A stretch of DNA of 26,522 bases from Mycoemilia scoparia (lineage: Eukaryota > Kickxellomycota > Kickxellomycetes > Kickxellales > Kickxellaceae). Location: contig JANBPU010000220.1 of NCBI GenBank assembly GCA_027575805.1, positions 1 through 26,522 of the forward strand. Direction: 5' to 3'. Numbering within the stretch: position 1 is the first letter of the stretch; the number at the start of each line of letters is the position of its first letter. Shown here piece after piece: positions 1-10,900 of the stretch. The position numbers and the translations under genes were made by a program. Below the pieces are notes generated by a model. That model was not told where the DNA came from. It did not search any database and saw nothing but the letters and a program-made list of their open reading frames with translations.

Positions 1-2487
1 GTAAAATGAAGATTTTTAAAAAATTTAGAAATTCAAAAAAAAATTCTCAAAACTTATGGGAGGTGATTGTAGATGCAATATAAAGACTATTAAACGAAAA
101 AGAAGCTTTAAGCTTGCCTGGTTATATCCGTTCGTCTATTATCTCCCAATTGTGATTTAACGCATAGTTTCGGCTCGTTCGGTCATATGAGCTGTGATAC
201 GCTGCCAAATGAGCCTAAACCAATCTATGAGCCATGAAGCATACTTCTAAAATTAATTGCTTCTCAAAACCATGCAATTAAATTGTTTTTAATCAGATGT
301 GAGCTTGCTTAGTCAACATAGATAAAAGCCATTAAATAGTTTCGATTTGGATAAAATAAATAAATAAATGACATCTCACGAATTTAAACTATTTAATTTT
401 CTCGAGTATTATTATGAAATTGTAATAGACTATGCATGTGGCATGGTTTTCGTTGTGCCTTGCTACTAAAGTGATCTGCCAGTTTGGATCAAATGAAATG
501 AAGTTAATGCCGTTTATTATATTCAATTGATGCTGTGGTGTATACAAAGTTATATCTTAAGAACATCGACCAAAATCAAATGGTTAACAGATTGCCAAGT
601 GTGTTAAACCGAATTAATAATTTTAATTAGCCGGCAACTATAATTTTCAAATACCCTTATGATTTAGATCGTATCCTTGAATCCAAGTATAGATGTCGCT
701 TTTCGTTGATAACCAGGGCAGAGGAATTTGATCACAACATTTTTGTATTTTATTGTCACAGCCACGACTTGCTCTATTATTCATATCGAGCCGGAGACCT
801 GTACTTGCGTGTAGACAGGCGCTCAAATAAACGGCTGATCGAATTCAAATATAATTGTGCGATATTTGTATGAGCCATTTATGGTTGGATTCATTAAGCC
901 GATTCTCATTGGAATTGGTGCGGGGCCAAGGGTGGGTTTCTTGTTTGTAACCCGCGTTTTCCCTATCATAATAAGTTTTAAGAAAATCTAGCAATTGTGA
1001 TAGTTGTAAATATTTGGTGCGCCGAATTCACGATTTTAACGCGGTCTTGTGTATTGCTTGTATGACTGGACATCAAAAATATTTTTTGGTTGCTCGGTAT
1101 TAGTAGTTGTGTTATCTGTCTCTGAGCTACAATGCGGCATCTTTATTGTTCTCTAAAGGCTAACGAAAAAAGAAATAGCTATGTGTCCAATAACCACTGT
1201 TCCAAGTCTTGACAAACCGATGGCCGATATCCGATATATTAAGCTATAGAAATAATAATAAATGTCTATCGAATCCTTAAACCAGTATAAGTACGTATCA
1301 GGGTATTATAACATTCTAAAGTAGGCGGTGGAATTGCCGGGCTATGGCGAACTTCATATTCTCACATACATGTGCACATATTTAAAAAGCCTGTGTTGCT
1401 CCAATGGGGTTGTCTCTCCGTGGTGTTATGGCCTTGGGAAATTAGTGCAGACCCAGAAGACAATACAACATGGAATGGACAGTTATCCACCATGAGTGCA
1501 GGAGGTCTGTTTTCTATCGCAGTTGCTATCTTGGTACCATTATCTCATCAAGACTGTGGCACAACATTATCTAGACTGGTATTTACCAAGGAGCGACAAT
1601 ATAGCAGCAGCGAAGGGTATGCATCACAATATTTGCCTGCGAATCGCATAGCTCATGCAATAACAGTAAGCAATTGCGCTATTCGGTGTGAGTTTAAGAT
1701 CAGCTTATAGATCACACGAACATTTGCAAATATGGAGGTACACTTTAGTGGATCGTATAGATTAAAAACACTGCCCTGCATATTGGTAATAGTGCAGCGG
1801 AAACGGAGGTGGATGCCAGAATTGAGCTTCAATGAAATAGACTAGTAACTGCATGTTTAAATGGCTGTAATGACTGGTGATAAACCACCAAACACTACCC
1901 TATAGCACGATAAACACAGTGCGCATGAGCTTGTGTGGGAAACTTTGTGCTGGAAACTTTTGTTCCTACTCAAAAAAATGAACCGGGATTTATCTACTTT
2001 GCTCAGAATTTTGGATAGGGGGCCTCGGGCTTTAGCGCCAATCAGTAGAGCAATCTCCAGGATGATACCATCAATCTTGATGCCGATTTGGTGGCGTGTA
2101 ATACACATAAATGTAGGTTTACTGAGATAGAAGTTGTGGATTAACTTTTCAGTTGCACCGGTTCCTCTATCCACTAATAGGCTGTACCAAGTTGTGGCAT
2201 CAACGCCTTAAGGATTTTTCTGTTTTCAGGACAACTTTGGGTTTTCGGGAGCTACTCATAATGCTGGAAGATTGCGTGCGAGGGCAAAAAATGGCCATTT
2301 TAGTTGATCTTTTTGTGCTTAGTAAAATACATTTCAAGTACATTTGGATATGGCGATTGGACGAAATGTTGTACTCTTGGTGTTTTACGGCAGAAGGTAT
2401 AGTGGTTTTGGGCAGCGGGGTACTGTTTGTGTGGAGTAGCAGTAGCACCACCACCCTGCTGGTTTTTCTGTGGTGATGCTCTTCGGC
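1..2487. other. AT-rich stretch without a supported gene
   Basis: I see no gene here that I can support. Open frames reach only about 60-125 codons, several lack an ATG start, and none gives a protein I recognise or shows fungal exon-intron structure with plausible splice sites. The left 1.3 kb is strongly AT-rich. The part from about 1390 to 2480 is less AT-rich and has overlapping open frames on both strands, which could be decayed coding or mobile DNA, but nothing identifiable remains. The right end grades into the promoter of the transporter gene. Confidence 0.5.
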
Positions 2488-2495
2488 TATAAAAG
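2488..2495 (+). promoter_or_regulatory. TATA box of the OPT transporter gene
   Basis: A textbook TATAAAAG sits in a locally GC-richer context about 195 bp upstream of the ATG at 2690. Transcription starting about 30 bp downstream would give a 5' leader of roughly 165 nt with pyrimidine-rich patches. The assignment rests on motif and position only. Confidence 0.55.
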
Positions 2496-2689
2496 TCGGC
2501 CATGCCTCCTGAGCATTTCGGATCGAAAAACACCAAAATCCATATCCAAAGCATACACTCTTCTCTCGCATTATTTATTGCATCTTGAATACCTCTTTGC
2601 ATATCCGTGGTGGAAAAATAGGCTATTTTCCAAATTTCACGTTGAAGGCTTCAATCTTGTTGTATTGACACACGTATACAGGTATTCCA

Positions 2690-4972
2690 ATGGCAGTCAC
2701 TGATCAAACCACTCCAAGGGATGGACAGAGTGAAAAAGACGCCGAGGTGACACGTAGCTTTGAGGGCTCGTCTCTATATGAGCAGGAGAAGGGCGGGCTT
2801 GATAAAAAGCCCTCCTTTAATAGCGAGCTTAGCGATGATTCTCCAATAGAAGAAGTTCGTGCTGCTGTTCCGCCCACCGACGACGCATCGCTTCCAACAG
2901 CCACATTCCGCGCCTGGTCGCTTGGTATCTTATTCACTTTGGCCGTCTCATTCGTCAACCAATTCTTCTGGTTCCGTGCTCAGCCGCTGACCATCGGCGT
3001 TTTGGTCGTTGAATTGCTCTCGTTCCCTCTGGGTAAATTTATGGCCAGAGTGCTTCCAACCAAAGTCTTCCGTTTCTGGAGATGGAGCTTCACCTTGAAC
3101 CCTGGCCCATTCAACATCAAGGAGCATGCGCTGATCAGTATCATCGCATCGAGTGCGGCAACAACAGCAATGGGTATCGATATCATTGTCATCCAGAGAC
3201 TATATTTCAACGTTTACTTTGGATTTGGCGGCGCTCTGCTTCTCGTTCTTTCTTCGCAGATAATGGGCTACGGCTTTGCTGGACTTTTGAGAAGATTCCT
3301 CGTAACGCCAAGTTCGATGATCTGGCCAGTCAATTTGGTCACCTGCACTGTATTCAACACCCTTCACCAGCGCTCAACCAAGGCTGTTGACGAAGCTGCT
3401 GCCGTAGAGGCTAACTCCAAATGGGCCAAGATTTCTCGAGAAAGGTTCTTCCTCTTCGTTGCCGTAGCATCCTTCACGTACTACTGGCTTCCTGGCCTTA
3501 TGTTCCCTCTCCTTACCAGCATATCATGGTTGTGCTGGATCAGCCGCGACAACATCACTCTTAACCAGGTAGGATCCGGACTCAAAGGGATGGGCATTGC
3601 TGCATTTACGCTCGACTGGAATACAATCGTGGCCTTCCTTCCCACTCCTCTGTCCATCCCAGTATGGACTCACTTGAACATGCTGGCTGGCTTCGTCACG
3701 TTCATCTGGGTGCTTGTTCCTGCCTTTTACTGGACCAACACATATAATGGCAAAAAGTTCCCATTTTACAACACCAAGCTATATGACAAATACGGAGACG
3801 AATACAACACGTCTCGTGTCTTATATGCCAACAATACACTCAACATCCAAGCATACAACGAGTACTCACCGGTCTACCAGACCGCATTCTTTGCCATTTG
3901 CTACGGCCAAGGGCTGGCCGCCCTTGGCGCAATTATCTCGCACACTGGTCTGTATCACGGAAAGGACATCTGGCGGCGTCTCCGCAATGTTCGCTCGCTA
4001 CCGATGGACATCCACGCACGCCTAATGCAGTCCTACCGGGAAGTGCCCGACTGGTGGTATTTTGCTTTGCTGGTTATTGCATTCGCCGTTTCCATGGTTA
4101 CCGTTTGCGTGTTCCCAACCGATCTGCCTTGGTGGGGCCTCGTTTTGGCTGTGGTAATGGCAGCTGGCTTTGTACTGCCCTTAGGGCTCGTTATGGCCAT
4201 TACATCACAAAACCCATCCATCAGTATGATTACTGAGTGGGTGATGGGTGCAATTCTTCCCGGTCGTCCGGTCGCCAACTTGGTCTTCAAGAACTATGGT
4301 ACCGTTACGGTTCAGCAGGCTCTGGCTCTAGTGCAAGATCTCAAGCTCGGACACTACATGAAGATCCCTCCCAGAGAATTGTTTGTATTCCAAGTTGTCG
4401 GAACCATTCTTGCCGGCATAGTCAACCTTGCAACATCTCAGTACCTCCTTACAAACATCGACAACATTTGTACTGACAAGGCGTATCCATGGACTTGTCC
4501 CAATGCTGGTATCTGGGGTGCCGGTTCAATCATCTGGGGTGTTGTCGGTCCACGCAAGTACTTTGCACCCGATAGTATTTACCACTCGATTCCATATTTC
4601 CTCCTCATCGGATTCTTGATTCCAATCCCAGTCTATTTCCTCTACCGCTGGAAGCCAAACTCTTGGCTCAAGTACATTCACCTTCCCGTATTCATGCTTG
4701 GCCCCCTTCCATACCCACCGGCTCCTACCGTCGAACTTCCATGTTGGGTTGCCGTCGGCGTGTTCTTTAATGGATACATCAAGAGATACCACAATGCATG
4801 GTGGCGCAGATTCAACTATGTCCTTTCCGCTGGTCTTGATTCTGGTATCGCCATTGCTGCCATTGTTATTTTCTTTGCCATCCAAAACAACAACATCTCA
4901 TTCCCAACCTGGTGGGGTAATAATCCGGACAGTATAGATCAGTGTCCATCGGCAATCAAAGCTGCTCCTTAA
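2690..4972 (+). CDS. OPT-family oligopeptide transporter (Isp4/Opt-like)
   Basis: An intronless frame of 760 codons encodes a proton-coupled oligopeptide transporter of the OPT family. These move small peptides, glutathione or related compounds across the plasma or an internal membrane. The N-terminal ~70 residues are acidic, Ser-rich and cytosolic-looking. Then come the family landmarks: an SPIEEVRAAV...DD stretch before the first membrane span, RAW and NQFFWFRAQP around span 1, the NPGPFNIKEH signature near residues 139-148, and KIPPRELFVFQ in the second half. I count about 14-16 hydrophobic segments, as usual for OPT. Length matches fungal OPTs (700-900). The ATG at 2690 is the natural start, with a TATA box upstream and two adjacent stops (4970-4975) at the end. 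Codon use is rich in C-ending codons, suggesting good expression. The exact substrate (peptide, glutathione or metal chelate) cannot be read from sequence. Confidence 0.96.
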   Translation: MAVTDQTTPRDGQSEKDAEVTRSFEGSSLYEQEKGGLDKKPSFNSELSDDSPIEEVRAAVPPTDDASLPTATFRAWSLGILFTLAVSFVNQFFWFRAQPLTIGVLVVELLSFPLGKFMARVLPTKVFRFWRWSFTLNPGPFNIKEHALISIIASSAATTAMGIDIIVIQRLYFNVYFGFGGALLLVLSSQIMGYGFAGLLRRFLVTPSSMIWPVNLVTCTVFNTLHQRSTKAVDEAAAVEANSKWAKISRERFFLFVAVASFTYYWLPGLMFPLLTSISWLCWISRDNITLNQVGSGLKGMGIAAFTLDWNTIVAFLPTPLSIPVWTHLNMLAGFVTFIWVLVPAFYWTNTYNGKKFPFYNTKLYDKYGDEYNTSRVLYANNTLNIQAYNEYSPVYQTAFFAICYGQGLAALGAIISHTGLYHGKDIWRRLRNVRSLPMDIHARLMQSYREVPDWWYFALLVIAFAVSMVTVCVFPTDLPWWGLVLAVVMAAGFVLPLGLVMAITSQNPSISMITEWVMGAILPGRPVANLVFKNYGTVTVQQALALVQDLKLGHYMKIPPRELFVFQVVGTILAGIVNLATSQYLLTNIDNICTDKAYPWTCPNAGIWGAGSIIWGVVGPRKYFAPDSIYHSIPYFLLIGFLIPIPVYFLYRWKPNSWLKYIHLPVFMLGPLPYPPAPTVELPCWVAVGVFFNGYIKRYHNAWWRRFNYVLSAGLDSGIAIAAIVIFFAIQNNNISFPTWWGNNPDSIDQCPSAIKAAP

Positions 4973-5296
4973 TAAGTTGCCATAGAGTTTTCAACAAATT
5001 GTTATTATCTTTTGTTATCCTTTTAGATTTCTAATTACATGTACAAATAAAGCACTTTTGCACTATGATATTGTTTAACAGTACGTTATTATGTATTAAA
5101 AAAGGGTGTATACTATATCATCTTTTAGCAATAAACCCTACATGATTAATTACTAAATGAAAAAAAAGAGAGAGAGAGGGGTTTAAAAGGTGTTTTTGGT
5201 GTTCATAAAATTCAAAGCTAAAAGAAGAGATTGGTAAATAATAATTGTGTCATTAATAAAATTTTGTATCAACAGTTACAACTAAAAAATGCAAAA
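4973..5296 (+). other. 3' flank of the OPT gene with poly(A) signal
   Basis: This non-coding AT-rich stretch follows the transporter. A canonical AATAAA at 5046-5051, about 75 bp past the stop, is the likely polyadenylation signal. A short A-run followed by a GA microsatellite lies near 5159-5179. No open frame of note is present. Confidence 0.6.
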
Positions 5297-5297
5297 A
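5284..5297 (-). terminator. Pol III terminator of the 5S rRNA gene
   Basis: Read on the minus strand, the 5S gene runs directly into TTTTT, then GCA, then a second run of six T. This double T-run is the standard RNA polymerase III stop. Confidence 0.85.
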
Positions 5298-5414
5298 GTT
5301 GCTGCACCAGGTATTCGCGCATGGTCCCCCACTGCACTACTAACCTAGCCATAATGTGCTTGACTACGGTGATCGAACGGGAACCGGTATTTTCACATTT
5401 GAGTGGCCGCAACT
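5297..5414 (-). rRNA. 5S ribosomal RNA
   Basis: The minus strand reads as a 118-nt 5S rRNA. The 5' AGTTGCGGCC and 3' GGTGCAGCAACT ends close helix I perfectly. AATGTG and CACATT form helix II. The conserved loop GTTCCCGTTCGATCACCG, the internal promoter region AGTCAAGC (usually AGTTAAGC) and the AGTAGTGCAGTGG...GACCATGCGCGAA helix IV/V region follow the familiar fungal pattern closely. A T-run terminator follows at once. The gene stands alone between two Pol II genes rather than in an rDNA unit, so it is a dispersed 5S copy. The intact helices argue for a functional gene, although the C for T in box A deserves a comparison with other copies in the genome. Confidence 0.93.
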
Positions 5415-5625
5415 TGAAAAATTAAATCATTTCTATTATTCATTCCTAAAAATTTAGTTTGATTTGATCAAATCACATAATCATTAGCATTTCTTTTACA
5501 TCAATTTTTCTTGTCTTCCCATAAACCACCTCATAGTTTAATGAATGCGTGGATAATATAATTACAAAACCTTTTATCTAGTCATAAAACTTTGATTTAA
5601 AGCTAATAGTAAAGAAATCGCTTCA

Positions 5626-7700
5626 ATGGATACTCCTAATCAAAAATCTCCCGAAAACAGACCGACTGCTGTAGTAAATGGTAGTGGCAGCACAACAGTT
5701 AAACCCCGTTGGAGGTTTGTAGGAAAGAGTAAAATAGCAAACCCAAATTCAAATGCCAAAACAACTGCAGGGGATATAGAAGAGTCGCTAGCAGTAATGA
5801 ATATTAAAGGTATTTTCCAAGCTATCAGACCATCATAGACCATACATTGTTATTGTTCGGTGTATATTATTTACACTTGGTTCAAAGACTTTGTGTTACA
5901 TATACTTGAATAGATGGATCCAAAAAAACAGAAACTAAAAGAACTGAAAGAAGAGCTCCTTTTAATCATATTCCTGATGAAATCACAATGAATGAAATGC
6001 TCAATCAAGCAATCGGTCTGGTAAGTCAAAGATAAATCCACCATGTATGTAGCCTTTTCCAATTGTCGTAATATATTATGTATCTAATTGATTATGCAAC
6101 ATTTTGCTTGATGTAGCTACCATCCAATTACAATTTCGAGATACACAAGACAGTTTGGCAGGTGCAAAAGTTGCAGGCCAAAAGGGGTAGGTTTATTTCA
6201 TTTAAGTGGATATATTTATTTCATATTAGGATTTAAATGATGACCTAATTTGTTTGATTTTTCTATTCGAATTAGTCGCACTTCAATTCCCAGAAGGATT
6301 GTTGATGTTTGCTTGTACAATTGCAGATATTCTTGAAAAGTAAATAAAGTGTATAGCCTTATATAATGAGCCATACAAACATCTTTGTATGTATAATTCA
6401 ACATATAATCTTTCGGTTTTAGATTCTGCAAAGTCGAAACAGTCATAATGGGAGATGTTACATACGGAGCTTGCTGCATCGATGATTTTTCAGCAAAGGC
6501 TTTAGGATGCGATATGATGGTTCACTATGGGCATAGTTGTCTAGGTAAGATCATTAAGACATTTGAGGTTCCACATTATTCATACAAGGCCAACTTACAA
6601 GTCAATACCCCATCAATAATCTGATAATAGTTCCTGTTAATGTAACAACGATCAAGACCATTTACATATTTGTTGAAATTGGGATTGATCTTGCTCATTT
6701 TCTCTCGACAGTCAAAAAGAACTTTGACACCGAAAAAAGACTCACATTAGTTGGGGTTATTCAGTTCGTAACAGCCATCCAAGCCAGCAAGCAAGAGCTG
6801 GAGAAACTGGGGTACAAGGTCACCATTCCACAGGCCAAGCCACTGTCGCCTGGAGAAATTCTTGGATGTACATCGCCAAAGCTACAAGACACGGATTTGA
6901 TCCTGTAAGCTCAATGAACGAATAATTCAGTCTACATCCTGTGCTCGCTTGGAATACAACATACAACAGCTCAGCATATACTGTATTGCATTTCTATAGA
7001 TTTTTGGGGGACGGAAGATTCCATCTCGAATCCATAATGATTCACAACCCAGAGATCCCAGCTTATGCGTAAGTTTACTATAAACTATATAACCAAATTA
7101 CGATAATATCGATATATGGAAAAGTTACAAACACCAAACTTATACATCTCACACATCACCTCTTTGCTATATAGCTATGACCCTTATAGCAAAAAATTCA
7201 CTCGAGAAAGATACAACCACGAAGAAATGCACTCGTTGCGCAAAAATGCAATTCAGTCCGCCAAAGACGCCAAAAAGTTCGGTTTAATTCTCGGTACCCT
7301 GGGCCGCCAGGGTAGCCCTAAAGTTCTCGAGAACCTAGAAGAGACTATAAAGGCCAAGGGAAAGTCCTACGAAATTGTCCTTTTGTCCGAAATATTTCCT
7401 CAGAAACTGGCCCAGTTTCCAGATGTCGACTGTTGGGTCCAAGTTGCTTGCCCAAGATTATCGATTGATTGGGGATATGCATTTTCGAAGCCACTTCTAA
7501 CACCATATGAAGTTAACGTAGCACTTGGGATCGTCGAGTTCCAGGAGGTATACCCGATGGACTTTTATTCTAATGATTCTCTTGGAAATTGGACACCAAA
7601 TCATGGAAAGGGTGTAGTACCACGAAAGAATAGGTTGGTACCACCAAGATCTTTGCAAAAGCACAAAATTAACATAGCTGCGCCAACCGTTGGCGCTTAA
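5626..7700 (+). CDS. DPH1: Diphthamide biosynthesis protein 1 (Dph1)
   Basis: Eight exons join to 471 aa: 5626-5809, 5914-6020, 6117-6186, 6276-6339, 6423-6544, 6631-6904, 7000-7068 and 7175-7700. All seven introns are GT-AG and all phases agree. Dph1 pairs with Dph2 to form the non-canonical radical-SAM iron-sulfur enzyme that transfers the 3-amino-3-carboxypropyl group of SAM to a histidine of eEF2, the first step of diphthamide synthesis. Recognisable blocks are RWRFVGK near the N terminus, [63 protein letters not shown] and [17 protein letters not shown]. The three cluster-ligand cysteines of the family fall at about C159 (GAC), C262 (LGC) and C389 (VAC). Length is near the usual ~430-450. 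The gene converges with the Ca2+ pump gene, the stops lying 269 bp apart. Confidence 0.96.
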
Positions 7701-7969
7701 ATTACACAGTAGTTATATTTTTGTAAAGTTGCTGTTTTCAAAATACGACTTGAAACTATAATAGGCAATGCCATTTCTAACAGTAGTGACAATAAGCAAC
7801 ATTGAATAAGGCTGGGAAAACTTGAATATTAATAATAATGGTTGAGTGTATTTAGTATCGTATAATACTATGGTGGGTTTCATGTATAAACAAATAATAA
7901 TAATAAATAGGATATACAGATGTAAGTAAGTAAAGGTTAGAGAGACGAGAGTCAATAAATCATTAAATT

Positions 7970-10900
7970 TTAATCTTCAAAGAATGTGCTCGACCTGCTA
8001 GGTGCTTTGGAACTATTCTTTCGTTTAATAGAGCGGCTGCCAGTAGTTGCACGAGCAGATGGGTCTTTGCGTATATTGGCAAACCTGATTGCCAAGTAAG
8101 CCTTGCGCCATCTCCTGACAACTTTGTCGCGGTGGGTAAGCGGTACAGTTGTGACAACCTGATCGGGTGGAATAGGCACATACTGCTGTTCTGGTGATGT
8201 AGAACTTTCCAGACAGAGAAGCTTGCTTATATTTGGTAGGCAGCGGATCATGAACCCAACAGGAAGGGCAAGAGAGCCAATAAAGATAGTACCGGCCCAT
8301 TCCTCTGCGTCAAGTGGAACAGTTCCGAAGGCCTTTCCGCCAAAGGTCACAATAATCCACTGCAATGCAATGACAACAACTTGAACGGCAAGGAATCCAT
8401 AGTCCTTATGGAGGTGGTGGAATACATTGAACTGGTTCGGCATGATCCTTCGGCAGTTGAGCTCGTTGAAGATCTGCAAGAACACAAATGTGTTGAAAAC
8501 GATTGTCCTGAGCTTTGCTTCACCCATAGAGGTGCCCATATCAAGATGGAAAAGCTTTCCTCCGTATTGTATTAATGAGAGGTTGACACAAACTTGGAAG
8601 ACTGCTTGAAGCACGATCATGGACCACATTTCATAGGTGATAAGGGCAGCGTTAAGCGGAATTGGGAGCCTTTCTAGCAGCTGGTCAGTTGGGGATTCAG
8701 TGGCCAGGGCAAGTGCAGCAAGAGTGTCCATAATCATATTCACCCATAGCAGCTGGACAGCGGTGAGGACAGACTCGCCGCTTTCGCTGAAAATGGCCGA
8801 CAGGAATGTCAAAAACACGGCAGCTATATTGACGGACAGCTGGAACTGCAGGAATTTGCGGACGCTTTCGTTGATCGACCTTCCCCACTTTAGTGCCTGG
8901 ACAATTGAAGCAAAGTTATCATCCATCAGAACAATGTCGGAGGCCTCCTTGGCGATCTCCGTACCGGAAATTCCCATGCTGAAACCAACATCGGCAGATT
9001 TTAAGGCTGGGGAATCGTTGGACCCATCGCCAGTCATGGCCACTACCTGGTCCAGCTTTTGCAAGCATTTGACCATTATAAGCTTGTCTTCTGGGGACGA
9101 CCTTGCCATGACACTGAGTCTAGGAATAATCTCTTGCTGCTGTTGTGGAGTGAGTTTGCGCCAGTAGCTGCCTTCGATAGCGACAGAGCCAGGAACAAGA
9201 ATACCGGCTTCTTTGGCTATAGCGGTGGCTGTGTCGATATTGTCGCCTGTGATCATCCTAACGACAACTCCTGCGTTCTGACATGCCTTGACTGATTCGA
9301 TGACATTTGGTCTTAGTGGATCTTGGATGCCAACAACGCCGAGCCAAATCATATCCTCAACAGGCAATGTAATCGTTTCTACAACATTGTCATTGGAATT
9401 TCCAGAAGTAGGCGAGGCCTGGAAATCCGAAACTACGTCCAGCTCATCCTTGCCAATGTTCTTGTAAGCCAGCCCAATGGTGCGCAGCGCCCGATGGGCA
9501 AACTCGGCAATATTCTTGGAAATTTCTTGACGCGCTTCGTCATCAAGCGGCTTGGCAGCGCCATCAGAGTCCACGTACATTGTGCAGTTGGCAAGCATAA
9601 TCTCAGATGCGCCCTTGGCATGAGCGCAATAGGCAGAACTATCAGAACCGCTGCCACCGGACTTGTGCTTGTTATCAACAATCGTGGTCATTGACTTTAC
9701 CCTGGAAGAAAAGGGAATAACCAGCGCTTTATGTACGGTCTTCCTGACTTTGTGGTAGTCGCAGCCAGAAGTCTTTGTAAAGTTCAAAAGGGCGCACTCG
9801 GTTTTCGAACCCTTGAACTCTACACAGCACTTTTCTTCATCGAAATCTTCAAAAGCCGTAGAGTTTATGGCAATTCCCTCTGACAAAAGGTCTTGGACAT
9901 TCTTTGGCAGCTTATGATAGAATGACTTTATCTGATCTGTAGAGTCGAAGCGCTCCTGCGAAATGACACCGGAAACCACCGTCATGCGATTTTCTGTCAA
10001 TGTCCCGGTCTTGTCGCTGCAAATAGCAGTGGCTCCACCCATGGTTTCGCACGCAGCTAGCTGGCGAACAAGGTTATTGTCTTTGATCATTCTGGAAGAG
10101 GCATAGACCAAGGCAATTGTCACGGCCATGGGCAGCCCTTCTGGAACAGCCACAACAATGATCGTGATGGCTTGGATGAGAATGTTGGTGATGGCCGTGA
10201 TGACATCGCTTATTAACGGGAACTCGGGCTGAAGTGCAGCATTAACCAGATAGCGTACCGTCAAAACCAGGAACATCAGAAGTGCTGAGAGAAGGCCAAA
10301 CTTGGTAATATGCTCGACAAGGATATCAAGCTTCTTTTGTAGAGGTGTTTCATCTCCACCATTAACCCCGCTGCCAGATGCGCTGTCGTCGTTGACATTG
10401 TTTAGCATCTGCATGAAGCGACCATAAGATGAGTTCTGGCCGACGGCAACAACAACCATGCGACCATCGCCATCAATAACGCTTGAGCCACTAAGCAGGA
10501 CTGGGTCTCTGTTGTCTTCGATGCTGCCCTTCTTTACTGGGTCGGATTCACCTGTAAGACTAGATTCATCACAGGCCAGCTTGCTGCCCTCAGTGAATAT
10601 GCCATCTACTGGAAGAGCATCGCCGCACTCGACCATGAGGATATCGCCAACCACGACATCTCTAACCGAGATTTCGCACTCACGGCCCTGGCGAACCACG
10701 CGGACCATGCGATCGTCCTTCTTGGCATTGAGCTTGCGGAACTGGGCTTCTTGGTTATAGTCGTTTATGGCATTGGTTAGACACACTATAGCCACGGCCA
10801 GTAAAATGGCAACACCATCAACCCACCCGAGCTTGGTTTTTTCGTCCTTTTTGGAGCCCCAGTGGTCGTCATATATGCCCATTGCCAAAGACACGACAGC

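Noticed and set aside
1372..1710. Open frame of 112 codons, plus strand
   Set aside because: It starts with GTG, shows no recognisable domain, and its codon use is unlike the real genes here.
1857..2174. Open frame of 105 codons, minus strand, overlapping an opposite-strand frame
   Set aside because: It starts with GTG and has no family resemblance; it could be decayed coding DNA, but nothing supports a gene.
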